DNA of 64,000 bases, from contig JAPLKT010000148.1 in NCBI GenBank assembly GCA_026387895.1, positions 1 to 64,000 on the forward strand, given 5' to 3'. The notes under the pieces are model-generated. The model had not been told where the DNA came from, searched no databases, and worked only from the letters and a program-made list of their open reading frames with translations. The stretch's first letter is position 1. Each line of letters starts with the position of its first letter. Origin of the DNA: Gemmatimonadota bacterium. Its GTDB lineage: Bacteria > Gemmatimonadota > Gemmatimonadetes > Gemmatimonadales > Gemmatimonadaceae. A program made the translations under genes and the position numbers. Shown here piece after piece: positions 26,410-34,054 of the stretch.

Positions 26410-28038
26410 CTAGAGCGGTCGCTGTGGCGCGAAGAGGAATCGCAGGGACGCTGGAATCGCGCGGAGCCGTTCGATCACGCCGCGACTGTGCGAAAAACGC
26501 ACGAAGGCATCGATGCCGGCGTTTGTTCCTCCACCATACCCGAACCACCACGGCTGACGCCACGCCGTGAACTGGTCGACCACGGTCGTCTTGCTCCGCA
26601 CACACTCTTCGAGCCCCGCGCGCCCATGGGCACGCCCATGTCCGCTCTGCTTCACCCCACCGTGCGGCACATCAGTCATCGCCGCCACGATAATTGCATC
26701 GTTCACGGCCACAGTGCCCGCCTGGATGCGGCGGGCCAAGGCGGCGCCACGTGCGGAGTCGCGAGTCCAGATGCTCGCCGACAGCCCAAACTCGCTGGCG
26801 TTGGAAAGCGCGATCGCTTCCTCCGCGTCGCGCACCTTCACCACAGGCAGCAGCGGGCCGAAGGTTTCCTCGAGTAGCACCCGCGCATCGCTCGGCACGT
26901 TCGTGAGCACCGTCGGGCTCACAAAACTTCCGCCGGTCCCAGCTGGGCACGGAGCCTCGGCGGCAATCGTCGCGCCGCGCGCGACGGCGTCGGCACGCTG
27001 CGCCTCGAGCGTGGCCTGTGCCGAGGGACGGATTACCCCAGTGACCTCGGTATCGCCCGACTCCCCTGAACCCACCCGAAGAGCGCGGACGGTGGTTGAG
27101 AGCGCCGCGACGAACGCGTCATATGCCGGCGCCTCGACGTACACTCGCTTGGGAGCCACGCAGGTTTGCCCCGCATTGCTGAACCGCGCCCACGCGATGC
27201 CACTCGCGGCGTACGCCAGATCGGCATCTGCGAGCACAATCGCCGGGTCGCTGCCCCCGAGCTCCAGGGAACAGGGTATCAGTTGTTCCGCGCAAGCGAC
27301 CGCGACCTTTCGTCCGGTGGCCACGCTGCCCGTGAAAAACACCTTGTCGACCCCGGCGTTCACCAGCGCGGCGCCCACAGTTCCATCGCCCTGCAGTACC
27401 GCAAACACATCGCTCGGGACCCCCGCTTCACCAAATAGCTCCGCCAGCAGCGCGCCTGAGGTGGGGGTGAACTCCGAAGGCTTGAGCAGGACCGTGTTGC
27501 CGGTGACCAGGGCGGGGATGATCAGTCCAGCCGACAGCATAAAGGGGTAGTTCCAGGGCGAGACCACCCCAATCACCCCATGGGCTTCGTGCTCAATCCG
27601 AATCCGCTTCCGCTTCATGGACAGCTGCCCCGCCGTCTTCCACGGGGCCTTCAAGAACGCGGGCGCCTGGGCAGCGTAATAGTTCGCGAAATCCAAGGAA
27701 ATCGCGATCTCCGAGCCGAGCGCCTCGGCCAGCGGCTTGCCGTTCTCGCGGGTCAGCGCGAGCGCGACCTCCGCTCGACGGGCGTACAGCGCGGTGTGAA
27801 AGCGACGCAGGACCCGAATTCGCTCCGTCAGCGGGCGCTCGGCCCACGCCGGCTGGGCCAAACGGGCCCTCGAAACCGCCGCAGCGACCTCGCTCGTGGT
27901 GGCCGGTTCGAATCGGCGCCAGACCTCCCCGGTCGCCGGGTTACGCGATTCAACCGCCCGGGCCGGGGCGCCGGTTGAGGGGGTGCCGGTCGCGGGGGTG
28001 CCGGTGGGGGCGGGAGGGGAGGACGTCGGGAGGGTCAT
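26410..28038 (-). CDS. NAD(P)-dependent aldehyde dehydrogenase
   Basis: The ATG at 28038 gives 542 residues. The longer frame to 28539 runs under the sigma-factor gene and is not protein-like. The first 30 residues are a Pro/Thr/Gly/Ala repeat (TGTPATGTPSTG) encoded by short GGGGGTGCCGGT-like repeats. The ALDH fold follows: VVSPWNYPFML, FTGSVATGRKVAV, the catalytic Glu in SLELGGSDPAIV, the catalytic Cys in NAGQTCVAPKRV, and EETFGPLLPVV. The C-terminal part (after GGVKQSGHGRAHG) is long and hydrophobic-basic, as in membrane-associated fatty-aldehyde or coniferyl-type enzymes. The substrate is not determined. It heads a minus operon with YggT and YggU. Confidence 0.92.
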   Translation of the reverse strand: MTLPTSSPPAPTGTPATGTPSTGAPARAVESRNPATGEVWRRFEPATTSEVAAAVSRARLAQPAWAERPLTERIRVLRRFHTALYARRAEVALALTRENGKPLAEALGSEIAISLDFANYYAAQAPAFLKAPWKTAGQLSMKRKRIRIEHEAHGVIGVVSPWNYPFMLSAGLIIPALVTGNTVLLKPSEFTPTSGALLAELFGEAGVPSDVFAVLQGDGTVGAALVNAGVDKVFFTGSVATGRKVAVACAEQLIPCSLELGGSDPAIVLADADLAYAASGIAWARFSNAGQTCVAPKRVYVEAPAYDAFVAALSTTVRALRVGSGESGDTEVTGVIRPSAQATLEAQRADAVARGATIAAEAPCPAGTGGSFVSPTVLTNVPSDARVLLEETFGPLLPVVKVRDAEEAIALSNASEFGLSASIWTRDSARGAALARRIQAGTVAVNDAIIVAAMTDVPHGGVKQSGHGRAHGRAGLEECVRSKTTVVDQFTAWRQPWWFGYGGGTNAGIDAFVRFSHSRGVIERLRAIPASLRFLFAPQRPL

Positions 28039-28235
28039 GGGCGCGGTGGCTGGGCCAGGCTCGGGGGGGGCTGGAACTTCTGGGCAAGCTCCTCTTATAC
28101 AAATATGGTGACACAGCGGCGGCTTGCCGAGTATTACAAGTGTAGCAACCAGAGCGAACTCGACGTTGATTAGCGGTGGCGGTTTGTTAGGCGCAGGGAT
28201 AATCTGCGGGACTACCCCCCGACCAACGCGAGTCT

Positions 28236-28802
28236 GTGACTGAAATTGATCCAAGTGTCCCCATTCGTGCCCAGCGAGGCGACGAACAGGCGTTTCTGGA
28301 GATCGTGGAGTTCTACTATCCGCGGTGCCTCCGTTTTGCCCGCAACATGATGGGGAACGAACAGGATGCTGAGGAAGCGGTTCAGGATTCTTTCGTGCGT
28401 GTGCACGACAGCTTCCCCCGCTTCCGTGAAGAGGCGCGGTTTGATCCGTGGCTCTTCCGAATCTTGGCCAATCGGTGTCGGACGTTGTTGGCACGTGCCA
28501 AGCGGCATCGGGAACTGATTGAGTATGGGGAGGTACCACTGGCTATCGCGTCAGCGGCCTCTCCCATTGAGCTCGAAGAGGAGTTCGGCACCGACTGGGC
28601 CGAGGAAGTGCGGATTGGACTGGAGACCCTTCCGGCCGAGCAACGAGAAGCCTTCCTACTCCGGCATGTGGAAGATCTGAGTTACGAGGATATTGCCGTA
28701 ATCACCGGCGCTGGATTGTCGGCATTGCGGATGCGAGTGAAGCGGGCGTGCGACACGCTCCGCATACGGTTGACTGAGGTGGAACGTAGAAATGGAACTT
28801 GA
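28236..28802 (+). CDS. ECF-family RNA polymerase sigma factor
   Basis: 188 residues, GTG start. Region 2 is seen as FYYPRCLRFARNMMGNEQDAEEAVQDSFVRVHDSF with FDPWLFRILANRC. Region 4 is LETLPAEQREAFLLRHVEDLSYEDIAVITGAG followed by a recognition helix (SALRMRVKRACDTLR). It should direct RNA polymerase to its own regulon, probably including this operon. The 3' end overlaps the next gene by 11 nt, typical for a sigma factor and its anti-sigma partner. No duplicated ECF promoter motif could be confirmed in the 197 bp upstream. Confidence 0.93.
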   Translation: MTEIDPSVPIRAQRGDEQAFLEIVEFYYPRCLRFARNMMGNEQDAEEAVQDSFVRVHDSFPRFREEARFDPWLFRILANRCRTLLARAKRHRELIEYGEVPLAIASAASPIELEEEFGTDWAEEVRIGLETLPAEQREAFLLRHVEDLSYEDIAVITGAGLSALRMRVKRACDTLRIRLTEVERRNGT

Positions 28803-29415
28803 ACGCGACGAAACAATCGAACGGGTAGCGCAGACGCTGGCGGTGTTACCGCCACGCGACGCGCAGGCCGTGTCGCGCGTGATGACGGCGGTCCACGCGC
28901 ACCAGGCGCAGCGGCCAAGCCGGCTCACGCTCGTTATGGAATGGATGCGTCAGCCCTCGTTCTCGGTGGCCTCGGCGGGCGCGTTGGCGGCGGCGGCATT
29001 GGTGCTCGGGTTCTTCTCGCGCGGGGCATTCGGCAATGCCGGATCCGATCAGAGTGCCCGTTCAACCCTCGAAGGACAGCCGACGGGCGAGTTCCCGATC
29101 CCGGCAGGCGTAGTGCTCCCTGCCAGCAACTCGCATGAGGTCCGGGCATTGCCTGTGTCACTCGTGTTCGACGCGCGGAACGCGAAAAGTGTCGTGGTCG
29201 TTGGCGACTTCAACGGCTGGGACGACAGCAAGACCCCGATGGTGCGCTATGGCAAGGACGGTCCGTGGACGGCAACGGTGCTCGCGAAGCCCGGCCGTCA
29301 TGTCTACGCCTTCTTGGTGGACGGCACCACGCTGGTCGCCGACCCCCGTGCACCCCGTACAAAAGACCTTGATTACGGTGGCGATGCCTCCGTGCTGATG
29401 GTGACTCCTCCATGA
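28792..29415 (+). CDS. Membrane anti-sigma-like protein with extracytoplasmic CBM48 domain
   Basis: 207 residues. Residues 1-55 are a charged cytoplasmic segment (ERVAQTLAVLPPRDAQAVSR), 57-76 one membrane span, 85-115 a linker, and 120-205 an AMPK/CBM48-like glycogen-binding domain (VVVVGDFNGWDDS with Trp143, GPWTATVLAKPGRHVYAFLVDG). The 11-nt overlap with the sigma gene and the topology point to an anti-sigma factor. The cytoplasmic part lacks an obvious zinc-binding HxxxCxxC motif, so the inhibitory mode is inferred from context. The CBM48 outside the membrane suggests a glycan or envelope ligand. It overlaps the next gene by 4 nt. Confidence 0.8.
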   Translation: MELERDETIERVAQTLAVLPPRDAQAVSRVMTAVHAHQAQRPSRLTLVMEWMRQPSFSVASAGALAAAALVLGFFSRGAFGNAGSDQSARSTLEGQPTGEFPIPAGVVLPASNSHEVRALPVSLVFDARNAKSVVVVGDFNGWDDSKTPMVRYGKDGPWTATVLAKPGRHVYAFLVDGTTLVADPRAPRTKDLDYGGDASVLMVTPP

Positions 29416-30062
29416 ATTTCATTCGCAGCTGTGCCACGGTCGCCGCCCTCGTTGTTGCGGTCGCCAGTACTGCGTCGGCGCAACAGGACGCTCGGCTGAC
29501 CCTGATTCGCGACGACGCCACCCGTGAAGTGGTTCGCCAGCAACTTGGCGGTGCTCTGTCGCGGGGGGTGCCGGTCGAGCCGATGATGGCCAAGGCGCTC
29601 GAAGGGGTGGCCAAGCGTGCCAGCACCAAGTCGATTAGGGCCGCGATGGCGCGTTTGGAAGAGAACTGGCACCGCGCCGCGAAGGCGCTGGCGCCGAATC
29701 CGACCGACGACGAACTGGGCGCCGGCGCGGATGCGCTGCAGCAGAACGTCCCCGAATCTGCGCTCCGGTCGCTCAGAAAGCTGGCGCCCGGCCGGTCGAT
29801 TGCGCTGGAGATTGGGGTGTTGACGCAGCTCGTGGCCCGCAATGTGGAGCCCGGACAGGCATCGAAAATGGTGCTCGAGCTTATGGCGCGGAAGGCGACA
29901 GGGACGCAACTTACGGCACTCAGCAGCGCCGTTCAGGAAGACGTTGAGGCCGGACTTGCTCCGGCCATGGCGCTCGACCTGCGAGGGCGCGGCATCATGT
30001 CCCTCCTTCCCCCGCCTTCTGCCGTGTCGACGCTGAATCCTCGATCGACGCCGAGGCCTTAA
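29412..30062 (+). CDS. Exported helical protein of unknown function
   Basis: 216 residues. A signal peptide (MNFIRSCATVAALVVAVAST, cleavage near ASAQQ) precedes an all-helical, Ala/Leu/Arg-rich mature part with no Cys and no recognised motif. Two similar segments (VPVEPMMAKALEGVAKRAS and EPGQASKMVLELMARKATG) hint at an internal repeat. The stop is followed 9 nt later by the outer-membrane-like gene. It is translationally coupled to the CBM48 anti-sigma-like gene by ATGA. It is probably the periplasmic part of the same system, but its action is unknown. Confidence 0.75.
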   Translation: MNFIRSCATVAALVVAVASTASAQQDARLTLIRDDATREVVRQQLGGALSRGVPVEPMMAKALEGVAKRASTKSIRAAMARLEENWHRAAKALAPNPTDDELGAGADALQQNVPESALRSLRKLAPGRSIALEIGVLTQLVARNVEPGQASKMVLELMARKATGTQLTALSSAVQEDVEAGLAPAMALDLRGRGIMSLLPPPSAVSTLNPRSTPRP

Positions 30063-30071
30063 GGCCTTGCG

Positions 30072-31223
30072 ATGACCCCGCGGCTAGCCGCGCGGGTGAT
30101 GTTCTTGGGGGGGCTGCTCACCGCACCAGTGGCGGGACGAGCGCAGTCTCCTCAGGAACTCCGTGTGGAGGTAGGAGCCGCGGAGTTAAAGCAACTCGGA
30201 CGCGACATTCGCACCGCCACGCTCCTCAACGTGTCCTGGCAGCGCACGGAGACTCGGTTTGCGTCGATGTTCTCCACCGGTGCCACTTGGGCGCGCGACA
30301 GCATGGCTGCCTTGCAGAGCGTTGCCGCACTCGTGTGGCGGCCGTCCGCGGAAAGCCGATTCACCACAGAGGCAGGGGCAACCGGAGCGATTTCCGGGCT
30401 CTCCAATATCGGACGGGGGGGGAACGCCAGCACGTATCTGCGCCAGCGTGTGCGCTTCGGCGAGGGCGGGCTGTGGGGCGGTGCGGCGTTCGGGAGCTCC
30501 ATGCGCGACGCAGCGACGAGTCATGGCACTGGGGTCGATATGGGCGCCTGGGGGCGAATCGGCGCCCTGCAGGGCTCCATGATGATCGCGCGGTATCGGA
30601 CTGATGATTGGCCTCTTTTCGAGGCAGCGCGAATTTATTTGAACCGCGATGCCGCATCATATGATGTCAACGATGCCACGGTCGCGCTGCATTACGAGCG
30701 TGGCGATCTCACGCTGGACGCCTCGCAGAGCTGGCGCGACGGCACGCGGACGACCGACGTGACGCAGTCCGCGCTGTTCGGCGCGCTCGCTTGGAAGTTC
30801 AGCCCGCGGTACGCGGTTACCGTCTCCGGCGGCCGGCAACTGGCAGACCCTGTTCGCGGCGCTCCTGACGCGCGGATTCTCTCCGCGGCTCTCCGCTACA
30901 CCTGGGCCACGGTTCGCGAGTCGGACGACGACTACGGGGCCAGTTCCTACGTCCGAATGGTTCCCACGGATGGGGGTGGCACGGTATTTATCCACGTCGT
31001 CGCACCTGAGGCGGCACTCGTTACCGTGGCCGGAAGCTTCTCGGGCTGGGAGCCGATCCAGCTCCGGCGCGTCTCGGATGGGTGGGAGGCTGAGCGTGTC
31101 TTGAAGCCAGGCCGGTACCGGATTGCAGTCAAGATTGACAACGGCCCGTGGCGCTCGCCCGGGAACTTGGCGAAGATGAAGGACGAGTTTGGCGGCCAAA
31201 ACGGCCTGATCATCATTCCTTGA
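30072..31223 (+). CDS. Predicted outer-membrane barrel with C-terminal CBM48 domain
   Basis: 383 residues. A signal peptide (LGGLLTAPVAGRAQS) precedes about 260 residues of alternating amphipathic strands with aromatic girdles (TYLRQRVRFGEGGLWGGAAFG, YAVTVSGGRQLADP, RILSAALRYTWATV), as in a small beta barrel. The last 85 or so residues are a second CBM48-like domain: LVTVAGSFSGWEPIQLRRVSDG then ERVLKPGRYRIAVKIDNGPW. It matches the domain in the anti-sigma-like protein in layout (G-x-F-x-GW and LKPGRY). The barrel call is from strand pattern only. It is the fourth gene of the sigma operon. Confidence 0.75.
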   Translation: MTPRLAARVMFLGGLLTAPVAGRAQSPQELRVEVGAAELKQLGRDIRTATLLNVSWQRTETRFASMFSTGATWARDSMAALQSVAALVWRPSAESRFTTEAGATGAISGLSNIGRGGNASTYLRQRVRFGEGGLWGGAAFGSSMRDAATSHGTGVDMGAWGRIGALQGSMMIARYRTDDWPLFEAARIYLNRDAASYDVNDATVALHYERGDLTLDASQSWRDGTRTTDVTQSALFGALAWKFSPRYAVTVSGGRQLADPVRGAPDARILSAALRYTWATVRESDDDYGASSYVRMVPTDGGGTVFIHVVAPEAALVTVAGSFSGWEPIQLRRVSDGWEAERVLKPGRYRIAVKIDNGPWRSPGNLAKMKDEFGGQNGLIIIP

Positions 31224-31230
31224 GGACGAC

Positions 31231-32523
31231 ATGACGACCCGTCGCACGTTCATGAAAGGGCTGGCTGGAGCCGGCGTTGCACTGCCGATCATGCGGGAGA
31301 ACGCATTCGGTCAGATCTTCAAGGCGAACGCGATCGCGGGCGATCGTCCCGCACTCGCGGTGGCTGAGGACGAACAGTACTGGGCCCTGATCCAGCGCGC
31401 GTTCGACACCGACCGCACGATGATCAACCTGAACAACGGCGGCATTTCGCCCACGCCGACCCATGTGCTCGAACAGCTGATTCGCGATCAACGGTTCGTG
31501 AATGAACTTCCGGTGGAGCACATGTGGCGCGTTCTGGAGCCACGCATGGAGAGCACGCGCCGCGATCTGGCGCGCGAGTTCGGTTGCGATATCGAAGAGA
31601 TGGCAGTGGTGCGCAACGCATCGGAAGCGAACGAGATCATGATTTTCGGTATCGATCTCAAGCGCGGCGACGAAGTGCTGACCACCAATCAGAACTACGG
31701 CCGGATGATCAACTCCTGGCAGCAGCGTGAGCGTCGCGAGGGAATCGTGCTCAAGCAGATCTCCTTCAAGGTGCCGCCGCCGTCGGACGAGTACATCGTT
31801 GAGCAGTTCCGGAAAGCGATTACTCCGCGGACGAAGGTCATTGAGGTTACGCATATCACGAACCTCAGCGGGCAGATCATGCCGGTGCGCGATATCGTGC
31901 GCATGGCGCGGCCGCTGGGCATTGAAGTGTTTGTAGACGGTGCGCACGCCTTCAATCATTTCCCCTTCAAGCGCGACGACCTCGAAGTCGATTACTACGG
32001 CACGTCGCTGCATAAGTGGACGCTCGCGCCAATCGGCACGGGATTTCTCTACGTCCGCAAGGAAAAGATCTCCAAGCTCTGGTCGCTCATGGGGTCAGGC
32101 GAAGGCAATGTGGCCAACATCCGGAAGTACGAGGAGATTGGCACGCACCCGCAGGCGAACTTCAATGCGGTGAGCGCTGCACTCGCCTTCAGCCGTGGCA
32201 TTGGTGCCGATCGCAAAATTGCGCGCCTGCGCTACCTGCGTGACCGATGGGCGAACCGCCTTCTTGCCGAGAGCGATCGCGTGAAGGTGCTCACTCCGTT
32301 GGGCCCGGACAAGTCGGGCGCCATCTGCATGTTCAATGTGGACGGCATCGATCCGGTGAAGCTCGGCGGCTGGTTGATGGCAAACTATCGCATCGTCAAC
32401 ACGCCGATCGTGCATCCCGAGTTCCAGGGCATTCGCATTACGCCAAACGTCTACACCAGCATCGACGAAATCGACATCTTCTCGGAGGCCGTGCTCAAGG
32501 CCATCCAGAAGGGCATCGCATAA
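31231..32523 (+). CDS. Tat-exported PLP aminotransferase class V
   Basis: 430 residues. The N terminus MTTRRTFMKGLAGAGVALP is a twin-arginine signal (RRTFMKG). The rest is a class V aminotransferase/cysteine desulfurase fold: NLNNGGISPTP, VVRNASEANEIMIFGIDL, FVDGAHAFNHFPF with the PLP Asp, and the PLP lysine in YYGTSLHKWTLAPIGTG. It resembles the isopenicillin-N epimerase-like group. Exported PLP enzymes of this type are uncommon and need folding in the cytoplasm before export, which the Tat signal supports. It lies 7 nt after the CBM48 barrel gene. Substrate unknown. Confidence 0.88.
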   Translation: MTTRRTFMKGLAGAGVALPIMRENAFGQIFKANAIAGDRPALAVAEDEQYWALIQRAFDTDRTMINLNNGGISPTPTHVLEQLIRDQRFVNELPVEHMWRVLEPRMESTRRDLAREFGCDIEEMAVVRNASEANEIMIFGIDLKRGDEVLTTNQNYGRMINSWQQRERREGIVLKQISFKVPPPSDEYIVEQFRKAITPRTKVIEVTHITNLSGQIMPVRDIVRMARPLGIEVFVDGAHAFNHFPFKRDDLEVDYYGTSLHKWTLAPIGTGFLYVRKEKISKLWSLMGSGEGNVANIRKYEEIGTHPQANFNAVSAALAFSRGIGADRKIARLRYLRDRWANRLLAESDRVKVLTPLGPDKSGAICMFNVDGIDPVKLGGWLMANYRIVNTPIVHPEFQGIRITPNVYTSIDEIDIFSEAVLKAIQKGIA

Positions 32524-32535
32524 AGGAGCTTCATT

Positions 32536-32976
32536 TTGGTAGCGAAGACGCAAGCTGTGACCTCGGCCCCGCACCAAGATGGTGCGTGGGCCGAGTGGTT
32601 CGTGCGTACGCCAGGGGAAACACGGTTCTGGCTCGTGAAGAGTGAGCCCGATGTGTTCTCGTTTGAGCAACTGCTCAAGACGCCCAAGCAGACCACGTGT
32701 TGGGACGGTGTGCGGAATTTTTCCGCGCGCAACTTTCTGCGCGATGGCACGCTCGATGCGACGCACGACCATTTTGACGCGAAGTCCAACCCCGCCGCGC
32801 CGATCTGGTTCATGGTCGACCTCAAGGCTGTGGCGCCGCTTACAACGCCGGTGACATTGGCGGCCATTAAGGCGACCAGGTCACTGGCGGAGATGGCGAT
32901 AATTCGTACCGGCAGACTGTCGGTGATTCCGGTCTCCACTACGGAGTGGAAGACGATTCTGAGGATGGCCGAATGA
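32536..32976 (+). CDS. EVE-domain protein with an internal deletion
   Basis: 146 residues from a TTG at 32536 with AGGAG 7 nt upstream. The EVE (PUA-fold) core starts well: FWLVKSEPDVFSFEQLLKTP, TTCWDGVRNFSARNFLR, and ends well: NPAAPIWFMVDLKAV and RLSVIPVSTTEWKTIL. Between residue 69 and 80 the family normally has roughly 30-40 more residues, including the FYHSN strand that lines the modified-base pocket. Here it reads only DGTLDATHD. The reading frame is intact. Normal EVE proteins bind modified nucleobases. This one may have lost that role. It overlaps the M48 gene by 4 nt. Confidence 0.8.
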   Translation: MVAKTQAVTSAPHQDGAWAEWFVRTPGETRFWLVKSEPDVFSFEQLLKTPKQTTCWDGVRNFSARNFLRDGTLDATHDHFDAKSNPAAPIWFMVDLKAVAPLTTPVTLAAIKATRSLAEMAIIRTGRLSVIPVSTTEWKTILRMAE

Positions 32977-34025
32977 GTCTACAGAAGTTGCACATGCTGG
33001 TGCGATCACAGCTGCGATCACAGCTGCACACGTGGGTTCTTGCCGTAGCCGTTATTAGCGCAGCGTGCACGATTCCTGCTATAAAGTCCGCGCAACTCGC
33101 TCCCGATCTCTCTGGCGCAGCGAGTCCGCCATCTGCCGCGCTGCTCCAACAGCAGCTCACCGATGACGCGCGTCTCGATGATATCGGCGCGGCCCTGCTG
33201 CGTGCTGCCGCACCACAATGCGCCGAGGGAACGCGTCGCGCGGGCTTCCGATTTGCCAACGCGCCCACCTTTACCAGACGCTGGGAGTCGTACGCCACGG
33301 CCCTTGGCTACACCGACACGGTGCAAGTGGTATCAGTGGCGAAGCGCGGCGGTGCCGATCGTGCTGGTTTACGAGCCGCCGACCGCATTGTGTCGATTGA
33401 CGGTGTTACGGCCACACCGGGTTCCGGGATTGTGGAGTCGATGCGCACTCGCGTGACGGCGGCGGCGGCCCGCGGAGCGCCGAGTGTGAACGTGACCGTG
33501 CGTCGAGAGGGCCGTGAGTCGGCTTACACCGTCCCACTCGACAGCAGTTGCGCTATGACATTTATGTCGTGGCGCGACGATGCCCCCGATGCCTGGAGCG
33601 ATGGGCGCACTATTGCCGTCACGACCGGTATGATCGCTTATGCCCACGGCGATGGCGATATGGCGGTGGTCCTCGCCCACGAAATCGCACACGCGATCAT
33701 TCGGCGTGGCACCGCGCACACCGGATGGGATCGGTTTCTCGATGCGACGGCGGATGTCGCCACCGGCGCGGTGGGCTACGCGACCGACGATCGATGGGCG
33801 CGCATGAAGCGTGCGCGTCCCGAGAATCCGGCCGATGATAGGGAAGAGCAGCGCGCAGACGACCTGACACAACAACTGCTCGTGCAGGCGGGGCACCGGG
33901 CGCCCATGCATGATTTCTGGCGCCGTTTGCAGCTGCCCGATCCCGCCAGCTTCCCGTATGCACGCAAGCATCCGCTGAGCATGGCGCGGATTATTCGCAT
34001 GGACGATCGCTCGACGTCGCACTGA
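32973..34025 (+). CDS. M48-like zinc metalloprotease lipoprotein with PDZ domain
   Basis: 350 residues from the ATG at 32973, which overlaps the EVE stop (ATGA). A longer frame adds 9 residues. The signal region TWVLAVAVISAAC ends in a lipobox. A PDZ-like domain is at about 110-190 (VQVVSVAKRGGADRAGLRAADRIVSIDG). The protease follows, with HExxH in VVLAHEIAHAIIRRG and a third-ligand region in NPADDREEQRADDLTQQLL (ExxxD type). M48 relatives in the envelope degrade misfolded outer-membrane proteins (BepA/LoiP), which would suit a sigma-regulated envelope operon. Confidence 0.85.
   Translation: MSLQKLHMLVRSQLRSQLHTWVLAVAVISAACTIPAIKSAQLAPDLSGAASPPSAALLQQQLTDDARLDDIGAALLRAAAPQCAEGTRRAGFRFANAPTFTRRWESYATALGYTDTVQVVSVAKRGGADRAGLRAADRIVSIDGVTATPGSGIVESMRTRVTAAAARGAPSVNVTVRREGRESAYTVPLDSSCAMTFMSWRDDAPDAWSDGRTIAVTTGMIAYAHGDGDMAVVLAHEIAHAIIRRGTAHTGWDRFLDATADVATGAVGYATDDRWARMKRARPENPADDREEQRADDLTQQLLVQAGHRAPMHDFWRRLQLPDPASFPYARKHPLSMARIIRMDDRSTSH
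33001..33024 (+). repeat. 12-bp tandem duplication inside the M48 gene
   Basis: TGCGATCACAGC occurs twice in direct succession (33001-33012, 33013-33024). It encodes a repeated RSQL in the n-region of the signal sequence. In frame, so it lengthens the N terminus by four residues without breaking the gene. Confidence 0.85.
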
Positions 34026-34054
34026 TTATTCTCACCCTCGTTCCGAGTCCTCCC

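Noticed and set aside
27961-28012. GGGGGTGCCGGT-like short tandem repeats as a separate repeat element
   Set aside because: They encode the Pro/Thr-rich N-terminal linker of the aldehyde dehydrogenase, so they are better described as coding low complexity.
28039-28539. 167-codon extension of the aldehyde dehydrogenase
   Set aside because: It runs under the sigma-factor gene on the opposite strand and has no family similarity.
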